Shown here: in pieces, positions 19,885 to 32,074 of the stretch
Layout of the letters: the number at the start of each line of letters is the position of its first letter
Numbering within the stretch: the stretch's first letter is position 1
NCBI RefSeq assembly: GCF_021432085.1
Contig: NZ_CP090366.1
Span: 3,534,001 to 3,598,000 of the forward strand
DNA length: 64,000 nucleotides
Direction of reading: 5' to 3'
Origin: Stutzerimonas kunmingensis
GTDB taxonomy: Bacteria > Pseudomonadota > Gammaproteobacteria > Pseudomonadales > Pseudomonadaceae
The notes under the pieces: generated by a model
Told to the model about the DNA's origin: nothing
Seen by the model: the letters and a program-made list of their open reading frames with translations, nothing else
The model's database searches: none
Program-made: the position numbers and the translations under genes

Positions 19885-21227
19885 CAGTCGAGCGCCTCCA
19901 CCGCAGCGGCGAACAGGCGACCGCGCTCTTCGAAATTCTTGAACATGTCCAGACTGGCACAGGCCGGCGACAGCAATACCGCATCGCCTGCTTCGGCACA
20001 CTCGGCGGCGCGCTGCACGGCTTCGCCCAGTGTTGCAACATGAACCAGGGTGGTGGCATCGGCCAGCGCGGCCGCAAGACGTTGCGCATCACGACCGAGC
20101 AGCACCACGGCACGGCAATAGCGTGCAATCGGCGCGCGCAGCGCGGAGAAGTCTGCGCCCTTGCCATCGCCACCGGCGATCAGTACCAGCTTGCCGTCGA
20201 TATCCGCACCCAGGCCTTCGATCGCAGCCAGCGCGGCACCGACATTGGTGGCCTTGGAATCGTCGTAATAGCTGACGTCGCCACGCTGGCCAACCCACTG
20301 GCAGCGATGCGGCAAACCTACGAACTGGCGCAACGCCTCCAGCATCGGCTCGAACGGCAGACCCACCGCGTGCCCCAGCGCCAGCGCTGCCAGAGCATTG
20401 GACTGATTGTGCGCACCACGCATCTTCAGCTCGCGAACCGGCATCAGCGCATCGAACTGGAACGCCAGGTACTTCTCGCCTTTTTCCTCGAACAGCCCAA
20501 AGCCCTTGAAGTCCGGCTTGCCGAGGCCAAAGGTCCAGGTCGGCAGGTCATCCGCGACCAGCGGACGGCTGAGCCGGTCATCGCGATTGACCACCACCTG
20601 ACGCGCGCCGCGGAAAATTCGGTGTTTGGCCTGATGATAGGCTGGCAGGCCGCTGTAGCGGTCCATATGGTCTTCGCTGATGTTCAGGCAGGTCGCCACT
20701 TCGGCATTTAGCTGCTCGGTGGTCTCCAGCTGAAAGCTGGACAGCTCCAACACATAAAGCTCGACGTCGTCTGCCAACAGATCGAGCGCCGGCGTGCCCA
20801 GGTTGCCACCAACCGCCACGGTGCGCCCTGCCGCCACGGCCATCTCGCCGACCAGCGTGGTCACAGTGCTCTTGGCGTTGGAGCCGGTGATCGCAATGAT
20901 CGGCGCCTTGGCTTCGCGGGCGAACAGCTCGATATCACCGGACAGCTTGACCCCACGCGCCGCGGCTTCCTGCAGCGCTGGCGTACTGACCGCCAGGCCC
21001 GGGCTCACCAGCAGCTCGCTGGCGGTGCAGAGAAACTCGACGTCCAGCTCGCCACAGCGCACTTGCACGTCTGGATACTCGGCCTTGAGCGTCGCCAGCT
21101 CCGGCGGGTTCACACGGGTATCAGCGACGGCAAACGGCAGGCCCCGGCGCGCCAGATGGCGAACCAGGGACATGCCGCTCTTGCCGAGGCCGACAACGAT
21201 GCGGAACTGGTCGGAAGCGATGAGCAC
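19884..21227 (-). CDS. murD: UDP-N-acetylmuramoyl-L-alanine--D-glutamate ligase
   Basis: A 447-residue Mur ligase that adds D-Glu to UDP-MurNAc-L-Ala. The N-terminal RIVVGLGKSGMSLVRHLARRG and the ATP loop ITGSNAKSTV (112-122) are intact, as are NISEDHMDRY and the domain-3 motif YYDDSKATNVGAALAA. Length is as expected. It lies six bases after mraY and shares one base with ftsW. Confidence 0.97.
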   Translation of the reverse strand: MLIASDQFRIVVGLGKSGMSLVRHLARRGLPFAVADTRVNPPELATLKAEYPDVQVRCGELDVEFLCTASELLVSPGLAVSTPALQEAAARGVKLSGDIELFAREAKAPIIAITGSNAKSTVTTLVGEMAVAAGRTVAVGGNLGTPALDLLADDVELYVLELSSFQLETTEQLNAEVATCLNISEDHMDRYSGLPAYHQAKHRIFRGARQVVVNRDDRLSRPLVADDLPTWTFGLGKPDFKGFGLFEEKGEKYLAFQFDALMPVRELKMRGAHNQSNALAALALGHAVGLPFEPMLEALRQFVGLPHRCQWVGQRGDVSYYDDSKATNVGAALAAIEGLGADIDGKLVLIAGGDGKGADFSALRAPIARYCRAVVLLGRDAQRLAAALADATTLVHVATLGEAVQRAAECAEAGDAVLLSPACASLDMFKNFEERGRLFAAAVEALD

Positions 21228-21233
21228 TCTTGA

Positions 21234-22316
21234 TTACCTCAGTTTCAGGGTGGCAAGGCCGACGAGCACCAGGATCACAGTGATGATCCAGAAGCGCACG
21301 ATCACCCGGGGTTCGGGCCAGCCCTTGAGTTCGAAATGGTGATGGATCGGCGCCATGCGAAACACGCGCTTGCCAGTCAGCTTGAAGCTCGCCACCTGGA
21401 TCATCACCGAGAGGGTTTCCATCACGAACACGCCGCCCATGATGAACAGCACCACTTCCTGGCGAACGATCACGGCGATGGTGCCCAGCGCCGCGCCGAG
21501 CGCCAGCGCACCGACATCGCCCATGAAGACCTGGGCCGGGTAGGTGTTGAACCAGAGAAAGCCGAGGCCGGCCCCGATCAGCGCGCCGCAGAAGACGATC
21601 AGCTCACCTGCACCCGGCACATAAGGAATGAGCAGGTACTCGGCAAAGTTCACGTTGCCCGAGAGGTAGCAGAAGATGCCCAGGCCGCCGCCGACCATGA
21701 CCGTTGGCATGATCGCCAGACCGTCGAGGCCGTCGGTCAGGTTGACCGCGTTGCTCGAGCCGACGATGACGAAGTAGCTCAACACGACAAAACCAATCCC
21801 GAGTGGAATCTCGATGTTCTTCAGGAGCGGCAGAATCAGCGTGGTTTCGACCGGTGTCTGCGCAGTCATATAAAGGAAGACCGCGGCGCCGAGGCCAAAG
21901 ACCGATTGCCAGAAATACTTCCAGCGGCTTGGCAAGCCCCGCGAGTTCTTCTCGATCACCTTGCGGTAGTCATCGACCCAACCGATCGCGCCGAACAGCA
22001 AGGTCACCGCCAGCACCACCCAGACGTAGCGATTGGACAGATCGGCCCAGAGCAAGGTGCTGATGCTGATGGCGCTGAGGATCAGCGCACCACCCATGGT
22101 CGGCGTGCCGGATTTGGACAGGTGCGACTGCGGACCGTCGGTACGCACGGACTGGCCAATCTGGCGCATCTGCAACGTACGGATCAGCCAAGGCCCCATC
22201 CACAGCGACAACACCAGCGCGGTGAGGACGCCGAGAATTCCACGCAGCGACAGGTACTGAAAGACCGCGAAGCCTTTGTGGAACTGTTGCAGATACTCGG
22301 CGAGCAGCAGCAGCAT
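21234..22316 (-). CDS. mraY: Phospho-N-acetylmuramoyl-pentapeptide transferase
   Basis: A 360-residue integral membrane enzyme that forms lipid I from UDP-MurNAc-pentapeptide and undecaprenyl phosphate. Motifs are GTPTMGG near residue 70, the catalytic-site [32 protein letters not shown], and the C-terminal loop [19 protein letters not shown]. The ATG at 22316 overlaps the murF stop by one base and gives the canonical start MLLLLAEYL. The open frame reaches 22577, but the extra residues are murF in another frame. Confidence 0.97.
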   Translation of the reverse strand: MLLLLAEYLQQFHKGFAVFQYLSLRGILGVLTALVLSLWMGPWLIRTLQMRQIGQSVRTDGPQSHLSKSGTPTMGGALILSAISISTLLWADLSNRYVWVVLAVTLLFGAIGWVDDYRKVIEKNSRGLPSRWKYFWQSVFGLGAAVFLYMTAQTPVETTLILPLLKNIEIPLGIGFVVLSYFVIVGSSNAVNLTDGLDGLAIMPTVMVGGGLGIFCYLSGNVNFAEYLLIPYVPGAGELIVFCGALIGAGLGFLWFNTYPAQVFMGDVGALALGAALGTIAVIVRQEVVLFIMGGVFVMETLSVMIQVASFKLTGKRVFRMAPIHHHFELKGWPEPRVIVRFWIITVILVLVGLATLKLR

Positions 22317-23692
22317 CAGTGTTTCTCCATGGATGGCCCAGCGAGCGCATCGACGACTTTGTCCATCGCCGCGCTGCGTGAGCCCTTGATCAGAATGGTG
22401 GTACCGCTGCCCTGTTCGGCTCGCAGGCTGTCGATAAGGCTGGCCTGGTCGGCGAAGTGCCGAGCGCCTGAACCGAATGCCTGAATTGCGTGGGCCATCA
22501 GAGGCCCGACGGCATAAAGCGTGTCGATCTTGCCAGCGGCATAGGCGCCGACGTCGCGATGGCCCTGCGCGGCCCACTCGCCCAGCTCGCCCATATCGCC
22601 AAGCACAAGGATGGTGCGACCGGCAAAGCTGGCCAGCACGTCGATGGCGGCACAGATCGATGCCGGATTGGCGTTGTAGCTGTCGTCGATCAGGCGCACA
22701 CCGTTGGCCAGCATTTGCGCCACGGCTCGGCCTTTGACCGGTTGCAGGCTCTCGAGCCCCGCCACTACGGCCTCGGCCTCGATACCCAGCGCATAGGCTG
22801 CCGCGGCTGCCGCCAAGGCGTTGGCCACGTTATGCCGGCCCAGCAGATTGAGCTGGGTGCGAAGATTGCCCAGCGGGCCAGTCAGCACGAAATTCGGGCA
22901 GCCACGCTGGTCGTAGGCGATCGACCCGGCGGAGAAATCCACGAGGGGGTCGTCCAGGCCGAACGATACGATGCGCTTGCCCGCAGCGCGCTCAGCCCAG
23001 ATCGAATAGGCTTTGTCGTCACGGTTGAGCACGGCAGTGCCGGATGCGTCCAGGCCATCGAGAATCTCGCCCTTGGCCTCGACGATCTTGTCTGGGCCAC
23101 CGAACTCGCCGACGTGGGCGGTGCCCGCATTGGTAATTACGCTGACATCCGGGCGCACCAGATCGACGGTGTAGGCAATATCGCCGGGCCGCGAAGCGCC
23201 GAGTTCGATGACGGCGCTGCGATGACTGGTGCTCAACTCCAACAGCGTCAGTGGCGCTCCCAAGTCATTGTTGAGGTTGCCGCGAGTGGCCAGTACGGCG
23301 TCCTGGCCATGAGCGCTGCGTAGAATGCTGGCGAGCATTTCCTTCACGCTGGTCTTGCCGCTGGAGCCGGTGATCGCTGCGACCGGACCGTTGAATGCGG
23401 CGCGATTGAGCGCGCCGAGCTGCCCAAGCGCCAACCGGGTATCGGCAACGACAAGCTGCGGCAGGCCTGCATCTGCAATTTCACGCTCGACCAGTGCTGC
23501 AACGGCGCCTTTGGCGGCGACGTCCGCCAGATAGGCATGACCATCGAAGCGTGGCCCGGTCAGCGCAATGAACAGCTGGCCAGGTTCGATGGCCCGGCTG
23601 TCTGTGCTGACGGCAGTGAAGCTGGCATCCGCTCCGACCAGGCGGCCAGACAGCGGTAGCTGCAATTCGCTCAGGCGCATCGACTCAAGCAT
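22316..23692 (-). CDS. murF: UDP-N-acetylmuramoyl-tripeptide--D-alanyl-D-alanine ligase
   Basis: A 458-residue Mur ligase that adds D-Ala-D-Ala to complete the UDP-MurNAc pentapeptide. The ATP loop [16 protein letters not shown] spans about 105-120. The central [12 protein letters not shown] and late [12 protein letters not shown]-type motif (here [16 protein letters not shown]) are present. The start [10 protein letters not shown] at 23692 matches pseudomonad MurF and overlaps murE by eight bases; MRLSEL at 23680 is an alternative. The frame runs open to 23809 inside murE without likeness to MurF. Confidence 0.96.
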   Translation of the reverse strand: MLESMRLSELQLPLSGRLVGADASFTAVSTDSRAIEPGQLFIALTGPRFDGHAYLADVAAKGAVAALVEREIADAGLPQLVVADTRLALGQLGALNRAAFNGPVAAITGSSGKTSVKEMLASILRSAHGQDAVLATRGNLNNDLGAPLTLLELSTSHRSAVIELGASRPGDIAYTVDLVRPDVSVITNAGTAHVGEFGGPDKIVEAKGEILDGLDASGTAVLNRDDKAYSIWAERAAGKRIVSFGLDDPLVDFSAGSIAYDQRGCPNFVLTGPLGNLRTQLNLLGRHNVANALAAAAAAYALGIEAEAVVAGLESLQPVKGRAVAQMLANGVRLIDDSYNANPASICAAIDVLASFAGRTILVLGDMGELGEWAAQGHRDVGAYAAGKIDTLYAVGPLMAHAIQAFGSGARHFADQASLIDSLRAEQGSGTTILIKGSRSAAMDKVVDALAGPSMEKH

Positions 23693-25147
23693 TGGCCTTC
23701 TCCCAGACGGACAGCGCCCTGCAGGCTTCCTCGAGATCGGAGAACGGCAAGCGTTCGCCGCGAACTTCCTGATAGTCCTCGTGACCTTTGCCGGCCAGCA
23801 CGACCACATCTTCCGCTCGCGCGGCCGCGATCAGACTGGCGATTGCCTGCGCGCGGCCATGGCTGAAAGTGACCGCCGCAGGATTGCTGAACCCCGAACG
23901 GATACCCTCGAGAATCTGTTCCGGGGCCTCATTGCGCGGATTGTCATCGGTGACCACGACGCCGTCGGCCAGCCGCTCCGCGACTTCAGCCATCAGCGGG
24001 CGCTTGCCGGTATCACGATCACCGCCGCAACCGAACAGACAAAGCAGCCTGCCGCGCGCGTGTGGACGCAGCGCGGTGAGGACTTTCTCCAGCGCATCAG
24101 GGGTGTGTGCGTAGTCGACCACGATCAGCGGATGGTCGCCGCCACCCAGCCGCTGCATGCGGCCGGCGGGGCCTTGCAGTTCAGGCAGCACGGCCAGGAT
24201 TTCGTCCAGCGGATAGTCCATGCCAAGCAGGGCCCCGACGGCGGCCAATACATTGCTGACGTTGAAACGCCCGAGCAGCGGACTGCGCAACGAGCGCTCG
24301 CCCTGCGGCGTGATCAGCCGAGCATGAATGCCGTCGTCGTCGAGACGCGCTTCAGCGCAGAACAGGTAGGCCGTGGGGTCTTCCAGGCTGTAGGTGATCA
24401 GGCGCGATTCGTGCTCCTCGCCGGCCAGCACGCGGCCAAAGGCATCGTCGAGGTTGATTACCCGACAGTTCAGCCCGGGCACCTCGAACAGGCGCGCCTT
24501 GGCAGCACCATAAGCATCCATGCTGCCGTGATAATCGAGGTGGTCACGCGACAGATTGGTGAACACGGCGACATCGAAATCCAGGGCCGCGACGCGCCCC
24601 TGATCGAGACCATGCGAGGACACTTCCATCGCTACCGCGCGAGCGCCCTCTTGTTTGAGGTTCGCCAGTGTCGCCTGCACGCCGATGGCGTCCGGCGTGG
24701 TATGGCGTCCCAGTTCCAGCTGTCCGTGGAATCCGGTGCCAAGCGTGCCGATGATTCCGCAGGGTTCGCCGAGCCGATCGAGCGCCTGGGCAATCAGCTG
24801 GCTGACACTGGTCTTGCCGTTGGTTCCGGTCACACCGACCACACGCAGGCTGCGGCTGGGCTCGCCGTAGAAGCGGCCGGCAATCGCCGACAGCTGTTCT
24901 GCCAGATGCAGCACCGGAACCATGACTGCGTTGCCGGTCAGTGACTGGTCGAGGCCTTCTGCCTCATAAGCGACCGCGGCCGCGCCACGGGCGACGGCAT
25001 CCTGTATGTGATCGCGACCATCGAACTGCAGACCCGGTACAGCGAGGAACAGGTCTCCGCCGCGAACCTTGCGACTGTCGAGTGTCAGCTCACGGATCAG
25101 CACGTCGCTGCCGGCCTGAGGCAGCAGGTGATTCAATGGCATCGGCA

Positions 25148-25148
<1 letters not shown>
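23685..25148 (-). CDS. murE: UDP-N-acetylmuramoyl-L-alanyl-D-glutamate--2,6-diaminopimelate ligase
   Basis: A 487-residue Mur ligase. The ATP loop GVTGTNGKTSVSQ lies at about 105-117. The DNPR motif (in VVVTDDNPRNEAPEQI, near residue 410) marks a ligase specific for meso-diaminopimelate and not lysine, as expected in a Gram-negative. Also seen are EVSSHGLDQGR and the LSRDHLDYHGSMDAYG region. It shares one base with the ftsI stop and overlaps murF by eight bases. Confidence 0.97.
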
Positions 25149-27158
<2,010 letters not shown>

Positions 27159-27162
<4 letters not shown>

Positions 27163-28106
27163 CGCAGCTTCTCCGCCACGCGCATTACCGCACTGCGCGA
27201 ACGCGGGTTGCCCTTGACCTCGGCATCGGAAGCGTACTGCGGCTTGCCGAGCAGCTTAAGGCGCGGCTCGAATGCCTTCGGAATGATGGGCAGGTCGCGT
27301 GGCAGCTTGTCCGCCTCGCCCTTGGCGTGGCGGCGCATGAACTGTTTGACGATGCGGTCTTCCAGCGAATGAAAGCTGATGACCACCAGCCGGCCGCCCA
27401 CTTCCAGTGCCTCCAGGGCTGCATCAAGGCCATGCTCCAGGTCGCCAAGCTCATTGTTGATGTAGATGCGCAGTCCCTGAAACGCACGAGTCGCCGGATT
27501 CTTGCCCTTCTCCCAAGCGGGGTTGGCCTCAGTCAGGACCTTGGCGAGGTCGGCGGTACGTTCGAAAGGCGCCGCTTCGCGGCGCTGCACCACCGCACGA
27601 GCCATGCGCTTGGCGAAGCGCTCTTCGCCATAATCCTTGAACACCCGTGCGATCTCATCTTCGTCGGCGTGCGCTATCCAATCGGCCGCACTGACGCCTC
27701 GGCTAGGATCCATGCGCATGTCCAGAGGACCGTCGTTAAGAAAACTGAAGCCGCGCTCGGGGTCGTCCAGCTGCGGTGACGAAACGCCCAGATCCAGCAA
27801 AACGCCACTGACGGTTCCGCTCCAGCCGCGCTGCGCCACTTCTTCGCCAAGTTCGGCAAAACTTCTCTGCACAACGACAAAGCGGCCGTCCTCGGCCGCC
27901 AGTGCTTGCCCCGTAGCGATGGCTAACGGATCCTTGTCGAATCCCAGCAATAGGCCATCAGGCCCAAGCTGCTGAAGCAGTAGCCGGCTGTGACCACCCC
28001 GCCCAAAGGTGCCATCCAGATAGCGTCCGTCGGGGCGCACGCTCAGCGCCGCGACGGCTTCGTCGAGCAACACGGTGATATGTCGCAAGCTGCTGATCTG
28101 GTTCAC
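27159..28106 (-). CDS. rsmH: 16S rRNA (cytosine(1402)-N(4))-methyltransferase
   Basis: A 315-residue SAM-dependent methyltransferase (MraW) that modifies C1402 in the ribosomal P site. Motifs are [13 protein letters not shown] at the start, [14 protein letters not shown] (SAM binding), [20 protein letters not shown], and the C-terminal [19 protein letters not shown]. It overlaps mraZ and ftsL by four bases each. It is the second gene of the dcw operon. Confidence 0.97.
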
Positions 28107-28558
28107 AGGATTAGGTCACGTAGTTCTTCCGGCAGACCGCCGGGTTGCTTGATGGCCGCCAGGTCCGCGTCAGAAACCGCGTTCCAGTCGTCCTCGTTCC
28201 ATAGTTGAAACTTGTTCAGTTGCCCTACCAACATCGCGCGCTTGTCCAGCCGAGCGTACTCACGAAGACGCGGCGGCACCACGACGCGCCCACTGCCATC
28301 CATCTCCAGATCGACAGCATTACCAATCAGCAGGCGTTGCAGGCGACGGGCCTCTTCACGCAAGGAGGGCAATTCGCGGAGCTTGGCTTCGATCAGCTCC
28401 CACTCGGGCAAGGGGTAAATGCACAAACAACGGTCCACGGCGTCGATCGTGATGATCAGCTGGCCATCGCCACGGGAATTCAGCTCGTCGCGATACCGGC
28501 TGGGCATGGCTAGCCGGCCTTTGGCGTCGAGACTGATGGCGTTAGCTCCGCGAAACAC
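28103..28558 (-). CDS. mraZ: Transcriptional regulator MraZ
   Basis: A 151-residue protein with two AbrB/SpoVT-like swapped-hairpin domains; the DxxxR signature appears as [17 protein letters not shown] near residue 9 and again as [17 protein letters not shown] near residue 86. MraZ forms a ring that binds repeated boxes upstream of its own gene and represses the dcw operon. Here the four boxes are visible 30-65 bases before the start codon (28589-28623). First gene of the operon. Confidence 0.96.
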   Translation of the reverse strand: MFRGANAISLDAKGRLAMPSRYRDELNSRGDGQLIITIDAVDRCLCIYPLPEWELIEAKLRELPSLREEARRLQRLLIGNAVDLEMDGSGRVVVPPRLREYARLDKRAMLVGQLNKFQLWNEDDWNAVSDADLAAIKQPGGLPEELRDLIL

Positions 28559-28588
28559 GGCTGCGCTTCCCCTGAATTAGCTATCCAT

Positions 28589-28623
28589 GCCCATATTTAC
28601 CCACTTTCTGCCACTTCCTACCA
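28589..28623 (-). promoter_or_regulatory. MraZ operator: four boxes at 10-bp spacing
   Basis: On the minus strand the boxes are TGGTA, TGGCA, TGGGT and TGGGC, each separated by exactly five bases (plus-strand boxes 28619-28623, 28609-28613, 28599-28603 and 28589-28593). This is the TGGGN-N5 direct-repeat layout known for MraZ. It lies downstream of the -10 box, so binding would block initiation or early elongation. The two promoter-proximal boxes are the more degenerate. Confidence 0.8.
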
Positions 28624-28632
28624 CTTGTGCGC

Positions 28633-28662
28633 ACTATAGAAACGCAGCCGCCCCACCGTCAA
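28633..28662 (-). promoter_or_regulatory. Main dcw promoter (Pmra)
   Basis: Minus-strand TTGACG (28657-28662), an 18-base spacer, then TATAGT (28633-28638). Transcription would start near 28626, just upstream of or within the first MraZ box, leaving a leader of about 68 bases. Confidence 0.75.
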
Positions 28663-28779
28663 GGCGAGCCAGACGGGAAAAAGCCTTACGGAGCGGCAAT
28701 TTAGCGACGTTGAGAGATAATTCGAGCGGAGAATGCGAAGAGGACTGGAAGCATCTTCAGAGACAACAGCGAGTTGCTC

Positions 28780-28801
28780 AACAAAGTTAAAGTACTTTGT
28801 T
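28780..28801. other. AT-rich hairpin between rnpB and the dcw promoter
   Basis: AACAAAGT and ACTTTGTT form a perfect 8-bp stem with a 6-base loop. It lies about 54 bases beyond the rnpB 3' end on the minus strand. It is not followed by a clear U-run, so it is at best a weak terminator. The rest of 28663-28854 shows no gene. Confidence 0.4.
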
Positions 28802-28854
28802 AAGAGCAAGAATGTTTCGGAATTAAAAATGGGGTATTGCTAAGGAAGAAAGGA

Positions 28855-29213
28855 GGAGAGTCGATCTGTAAGCCGGGTTCTGTCGAGGACAGCCATTCCT
28901 CTCCGACAGCCATCGCTGACTGCCTCTAGCAACCTACCCGGATCCAGCGCGGGCCACGCCGATGGATCCCTATTTGGTCTTGCTCCAAGTGGGGTTTACC
29001 TAGCCACGGACTGTTGCCAGCCGCGCGGTGCGCTCTTACCGCACCTTTTCACCCTTACCGGCACCGAAGTGCTTAGGCGGTTATTTTCTGTGGCACTTTC
29101 CGTAGGCTCGCGCCTCCCAGGCGTTACCTGGCACTTCGCCCTATGGAGCCCGGACTTTCCTCCCTCCCTTTTTGCGGAACAAAAAGAGACAGCGACTGTC
29201 CGATCGACTCTCC
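28855..29213 (-). ncRNA. rnpB: RNase P RNA, bacterial type A
   Basis: The catalytic RNA of RNase P. Recognised on the minus strand by the conserved GGAAAGTCCGGGCTCCATAG region near the 5' side, the GAGGAAAG-type core, GGTAAACCCC, and the 3' ACAGAACCCGGCTTA. The ends were set by the P1 helix: GGAGAGTCGATC at the 5' end pairs with GATCGACTCTCC at the 3' end over 12 bp. The result, 359 bases, is normal for pseudomonads. It lies between rsmI and mraZ, the same place as in P. aeruginosa. Confidence 0.95.
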
Positions 29214-29220
29214 AGGCGCC

Positions 29221-29249
29221 AGAGTATCGCCGCAACGCTCTGCCTGCAA
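29221..29249 (-). promoter_or_regulatory. Putative rnpB promoter
   Basis: Minus-strand TTGCAG (29244-29249), 17-base spacer, TACTCT (29221-29226), with the predicted RNA 5' end eight bases downstream. An overlapping GATACT is an alternative -10 with a short spacer. Confidence 0.5.
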
Positions 29250-29283
29250 GCTCACCAGGCGGCACGAGGCCCAGGCCCACCTC

Positions 29284-30147
29284 CTATTTGCGTTCCAGCG
29301 CCGCCTGGTACAACAGATTCTTGCGCACACCGGTAATATCGGCTGCGATTGCGGCCGCCCGCTTGAGCGGCATTTCTGCCAACAGCAGATCGAGCACCCG
29401 GAGCGCCTCTGCGCTCACCGCGCTCTCGTCTAGCGGAGCATGCCAACCCTCTACAAGCACCACGCACTCGCCGCGCTGCTGATTGCTGTCGGCCTCGACC
29501 CACGCGTGCAACTCGCTCAGCGGCAGCCCTTTCAGCGTTTCGAACGTCTTGGTCAACTCTCGGCCGAGCACGGCAATTCGATCGCCACCGAACACATCTC
29601 GAAAGTCGCCAAGCGATTCCAGTATGCGGTGCGGAGCTTCGTAGAAGATCAGCGTGCGCGGCTCTTCTTTCAGCGCTTCGAGTCGTGCACATCGTGCAGC
29701 AGCCTTGGCAGGCAGAAAGCCTTCGAAGATGAATCGATCCGAGGGCAACCCAGCCGCCGACAGTGCGGCGATCAGCGCACAAGCACCCGGCACCGGCACC
29801 ACTGCAACCCCAGCGGCACGCGCCTGGCGCACCAGGTGATATCCCGGATCGGAAATCAATGGCGTACCCGCATCGGAGATCAGCGCGACATCCTCTCCAC
29901 CTTGCAACCGCCCGATGAATCGCCCCCCCTCTTCACGCTCGTTATGCTCGTGGCAAGCTGCCAGCGGCGTCTGAATACCGAAGTGCGCGAGCAACCGAGA
30001 CGAGTGACGGGTATCCTCCGCGGCTATCAGCGACACCTCTCGCAGCACCCGCAGCGCTCGGGCACTGATGTCCTCCAGATTGCCGATCGGCGTGGCGACG
30101 ACATAAAGCGTCCCCATTCCGGAATTCGCACCACCACTGGCAGTCAC
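29284..30147 (-). CDS. rsmI: 16S rRNA (cytidine(1402)-2'-O)-methyltransferase
   Basis: A 287-residue tetrapyrrole-methylase-fold enzyme that methylates the ribose of C1402, the same nucleotide modified by RsmH encoded nearby. Motifs are GTLYVVATPIGNLEDIS, AEDTRHSSRLL, LISDAGTPLISDPGY and the VPGACALIAALSAAGLP loop. A start at 30117 (MGTLYVV) would give 277 residues and is possible. It is divergent from lpoA, matching the conserved rsmI/lpoA arrangement. Confidence 0.95.
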   Translation of the reverse strand: MTASGGANSGMGTLYVVATPIGNLEDISARALRVLREVSLIAAEDTRHSSRLLAHFGIQTPLAACHEHNEREEGGRFIGRLQGGEDVALISDAGTPLISDPGYHLVRQARAAGVAVVPVPGACALIAALSAAGLPSDRFIFEGFLPAKAAARCARLEALKEEPRTLIFYEAPHRILESLGDFRDVFGGDRIAVLGRELTKTFETLKGLPLSELHAWVEADSNQQRGECVVLVEGWHAPLDESAVSAEALRVLDLLLAEMPLKRAAAIAADITGVRKNLLYQAALERK

Positions 30148-30176
30148 AAGGGCTTACCTCTGTCACGGAAATGCGC

Positions 30177-30232
30177 ATTGTAGCCCGATTCACCGCCGCA
30201 ACATCGCCGCCACTCCAGCGCTTGGGTACAAT
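30177..30232. promoter_or_regulatory. Divergent -10 boxes for rsmI and lpoA
   Basis: TACAAT read on the minus strand at 30177-30182 would serve rsmI; TACAAT on the plus strand at 30227-30232 would serve lpoA. No strong -35 hexamers are seen for either, so this is weak evidence. Confidence 0.35.
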
Positions 30233-30271
30233 CCGCCAACACTCGCCAGTGCTTTCAGGAACGATCAAACA

Positions 30272-32074
30272 ATGGCTTGCTTACGCCCCCTTCTACTCCT
30301 GTGCGTCGCAATCATGCTCGCAGCTTGCGCCAGCTCTCCCTCTTCGACATTGGGCGAACTGCCTCGCACACCACAGGCCTCCACCCAGCAACTGCTGGAG
30401 AAAGCCGACCAAAGCGACCCCGAACAAGCCGTACAGCTGCGCCTGGCCGCCGCCGACCAGAGCATCCAACAGGGTAACCATGCCCAGGCTCGCAGCATTC
30501 TGGAAAAGGTTCAGCTGGATACACTGAAACCAGCGCAGCAGATCTTCGCATTGACACTGCAGGCCGAAATCGCACTAGCCGATGGCAAACCGGAACAAGC
30601 CGAGCAAGCACTGCAGCACCCTGCGTTTGAACGCCTGGGCGAGCTACCAGTGGCGCAGCAGGTTCGTAGCCAGCTGGCGCGGGCGGAAGCGCTGGAGGCG
30701 ACCGACAAGCCCCTCGCCGCTGCGCGCGAACGGGTTTTCACTGCTCCACTCCTGAGCGGCGAGCAAGCCAGAACCAACCACGAAGCCATCTGGAAACTCA
30801 TATCCGCACTTCCCGAGCAGCAACTGCAAGGCGCGGCAGATGACGATCTCGCCGGCTGGCAGTCGCTGGCGCTGTCACTGAAACGCGCCGGCACCGTTGC
30901 CCAGCAACAGCGCGCCATTGACGACTGGATTGCACAAAACCCCCAGCACCCTGCCGCAGAACAGCTCCCTGAGCCGCTGCAGAAACTTCGTGAGCTGGCC
31001 GATCAGCCCCTGAACAACATTGCACTGCTGCTCCCCATGGACGGCCAGCTGGCAAGCGTCGCTCGCGCCCTGCGTGACGGCTTCCTCGCGGCACACCTGC
31101 ACGCGCAGCAATCCGGCCAGGCGCTGCGCATCGAGCTTTATGACAGCACCCGCATGACCTCCATCGACGAGTTCTACCGACAAGCCCAGGCTGCCGGCGT
31201 ACAGCTGGTCGTGGGCCCGCTGGAAAAGGATCTGGTGCGCCAACTGGCCGAGAGGGATCAGCTGCCGATCACGACACTCGCCCTGAACTACAGTGACGCC
31301 GGTCAGAGCACCCCACCCCAGCTGTTCCAGTTCGGCCTGGCTGCCGAGGACGAAGCCCGCGAGGTCGCGCGCCGCGCATGGGCGGACGGCCATCGCCGCG
31401 CCATCGCACTGGCTCCTCGCGGAGACTGGGGCGGGCGGATTCTGGATGCCTTCCGCCAGAGCTGGGAAGAAGCCGGCGGAACACTGGTTGCAGCCGAGCC
31501 ATTGGCCGAGCCCGTGCAACTCGCCAACCAGATCGCCGATCTGCTGCAACTGCGCAATAGCGAGAGTCGTGGCGGACGGGTCAGCAGCATCACTGACGCC
31601 TCGACGAGCAACCAGCCCACTCGCCGGCAGGACGTCGACTTCCTGTTCCTGGCAGCCACTCCGCAGCAGGCCCAGCAAGTCCGACCCACCCTGATCTTCC
31701 AATATGCGGGCGACCTTCCGGTATACGCCACCTCTCACCTGCATGCAGCCAGCCATGATCGCACCCAATACCTCGACCTCGAAGGCATTCGTTTCGCAGA
31801 AACCCCTTGGCTATTGAACGACCAACTCCCATTGCGCCAGGAAGTCGAGCAGAAATGGCCGCAGGCGGGCGGCAGTCTGGGTCGACTGTACGCAATGGGT
31901 GCGGACGCCTACCTTCTCGCGCCGCGGCTGAATCAACTGCTGGCACTTCCGGATACTCAACTCGACGGCCTCTCCGGCACGCTCAGCTTGAACCCGCAGC
32001 AGCGCATCGAGCGTCAGCTTCCATGGGCCGAGTTCCGCGACGGCGAGGTCCAGCGCCTGGACAACATGCAGTAA
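30272..32074 (+). CDS. lpoA: Outer-membrane lipoprotein activator of PBP1a (LpoA)
   Basis: A 600-residue lipoprotein; signal peptide with lipobox LAAC ending at Cys19. The N-terminal half (to about 250) is helical TPR-like, rich in Gln/Ala/Glu. The C-terminal half is a periplasmic-binding-protein-like domain (NIALLLPMDGQLASVARALRDG, VVGPLEKDLVRQLAE, DFLFLAATPQQAQQV). LpoA reaches through peptidoglycan and activates the transpeptidase of PBP1a in enterics. In pseudomonads the main partner of PBP1b is LpoP, and the role of the LpoA homologue is less settled. It shares one base with yraN. Confidence 0.9.
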   Translation: MACLRPLLLLCVAIMLAACASSPSSTLGELPRTPQASTQQLLEKADQSDPEQAVQLRLAAADQSIQQGNHAQARSILEKVQLDTLKPAQQIFALTLQAEIALADGKPEQAEQALQHPAFERLGELPVAQQVRSQLARAEALEATDKPLAAARERVFTAPLLSGEQARTNHEAIWKLISALPEQQLQGAADDDLAGWQSLALSLKRAGTVAQQQRAIDDWIAQNPQHPAAEQLPEPLQKLRELADQPLNNIALLLPMDGQLASVARALRDGFLAAHLHAQQSGQALRIELYDSTRMTSIDEFYRQAQAAGVQLVVGPLEKDLVRQLAERDQLPITTLALNYSDAGQSTPPQLFQFGLAAEDEAREVARRAWADGHRRAIALAPRGDWGGRILDAFRQSWEEAGGTLVAAEPLAEPVQLANQIADLLQLRNSESRGGRVSSITDASTSNQPTRRQDVDFLFLAATPQQAQQVRPTLIFQYAGDLPVYATSHLHAASHDRTQYLDLEGIRFAETPWLLNDQLPLRQEVEQKWPQAGGSLGRLYAMGADAYLLAPRLNQLLALPDTQLDGLSGTLSLNPQQRIERQLPWAEFRDGEVQRLDNMQ

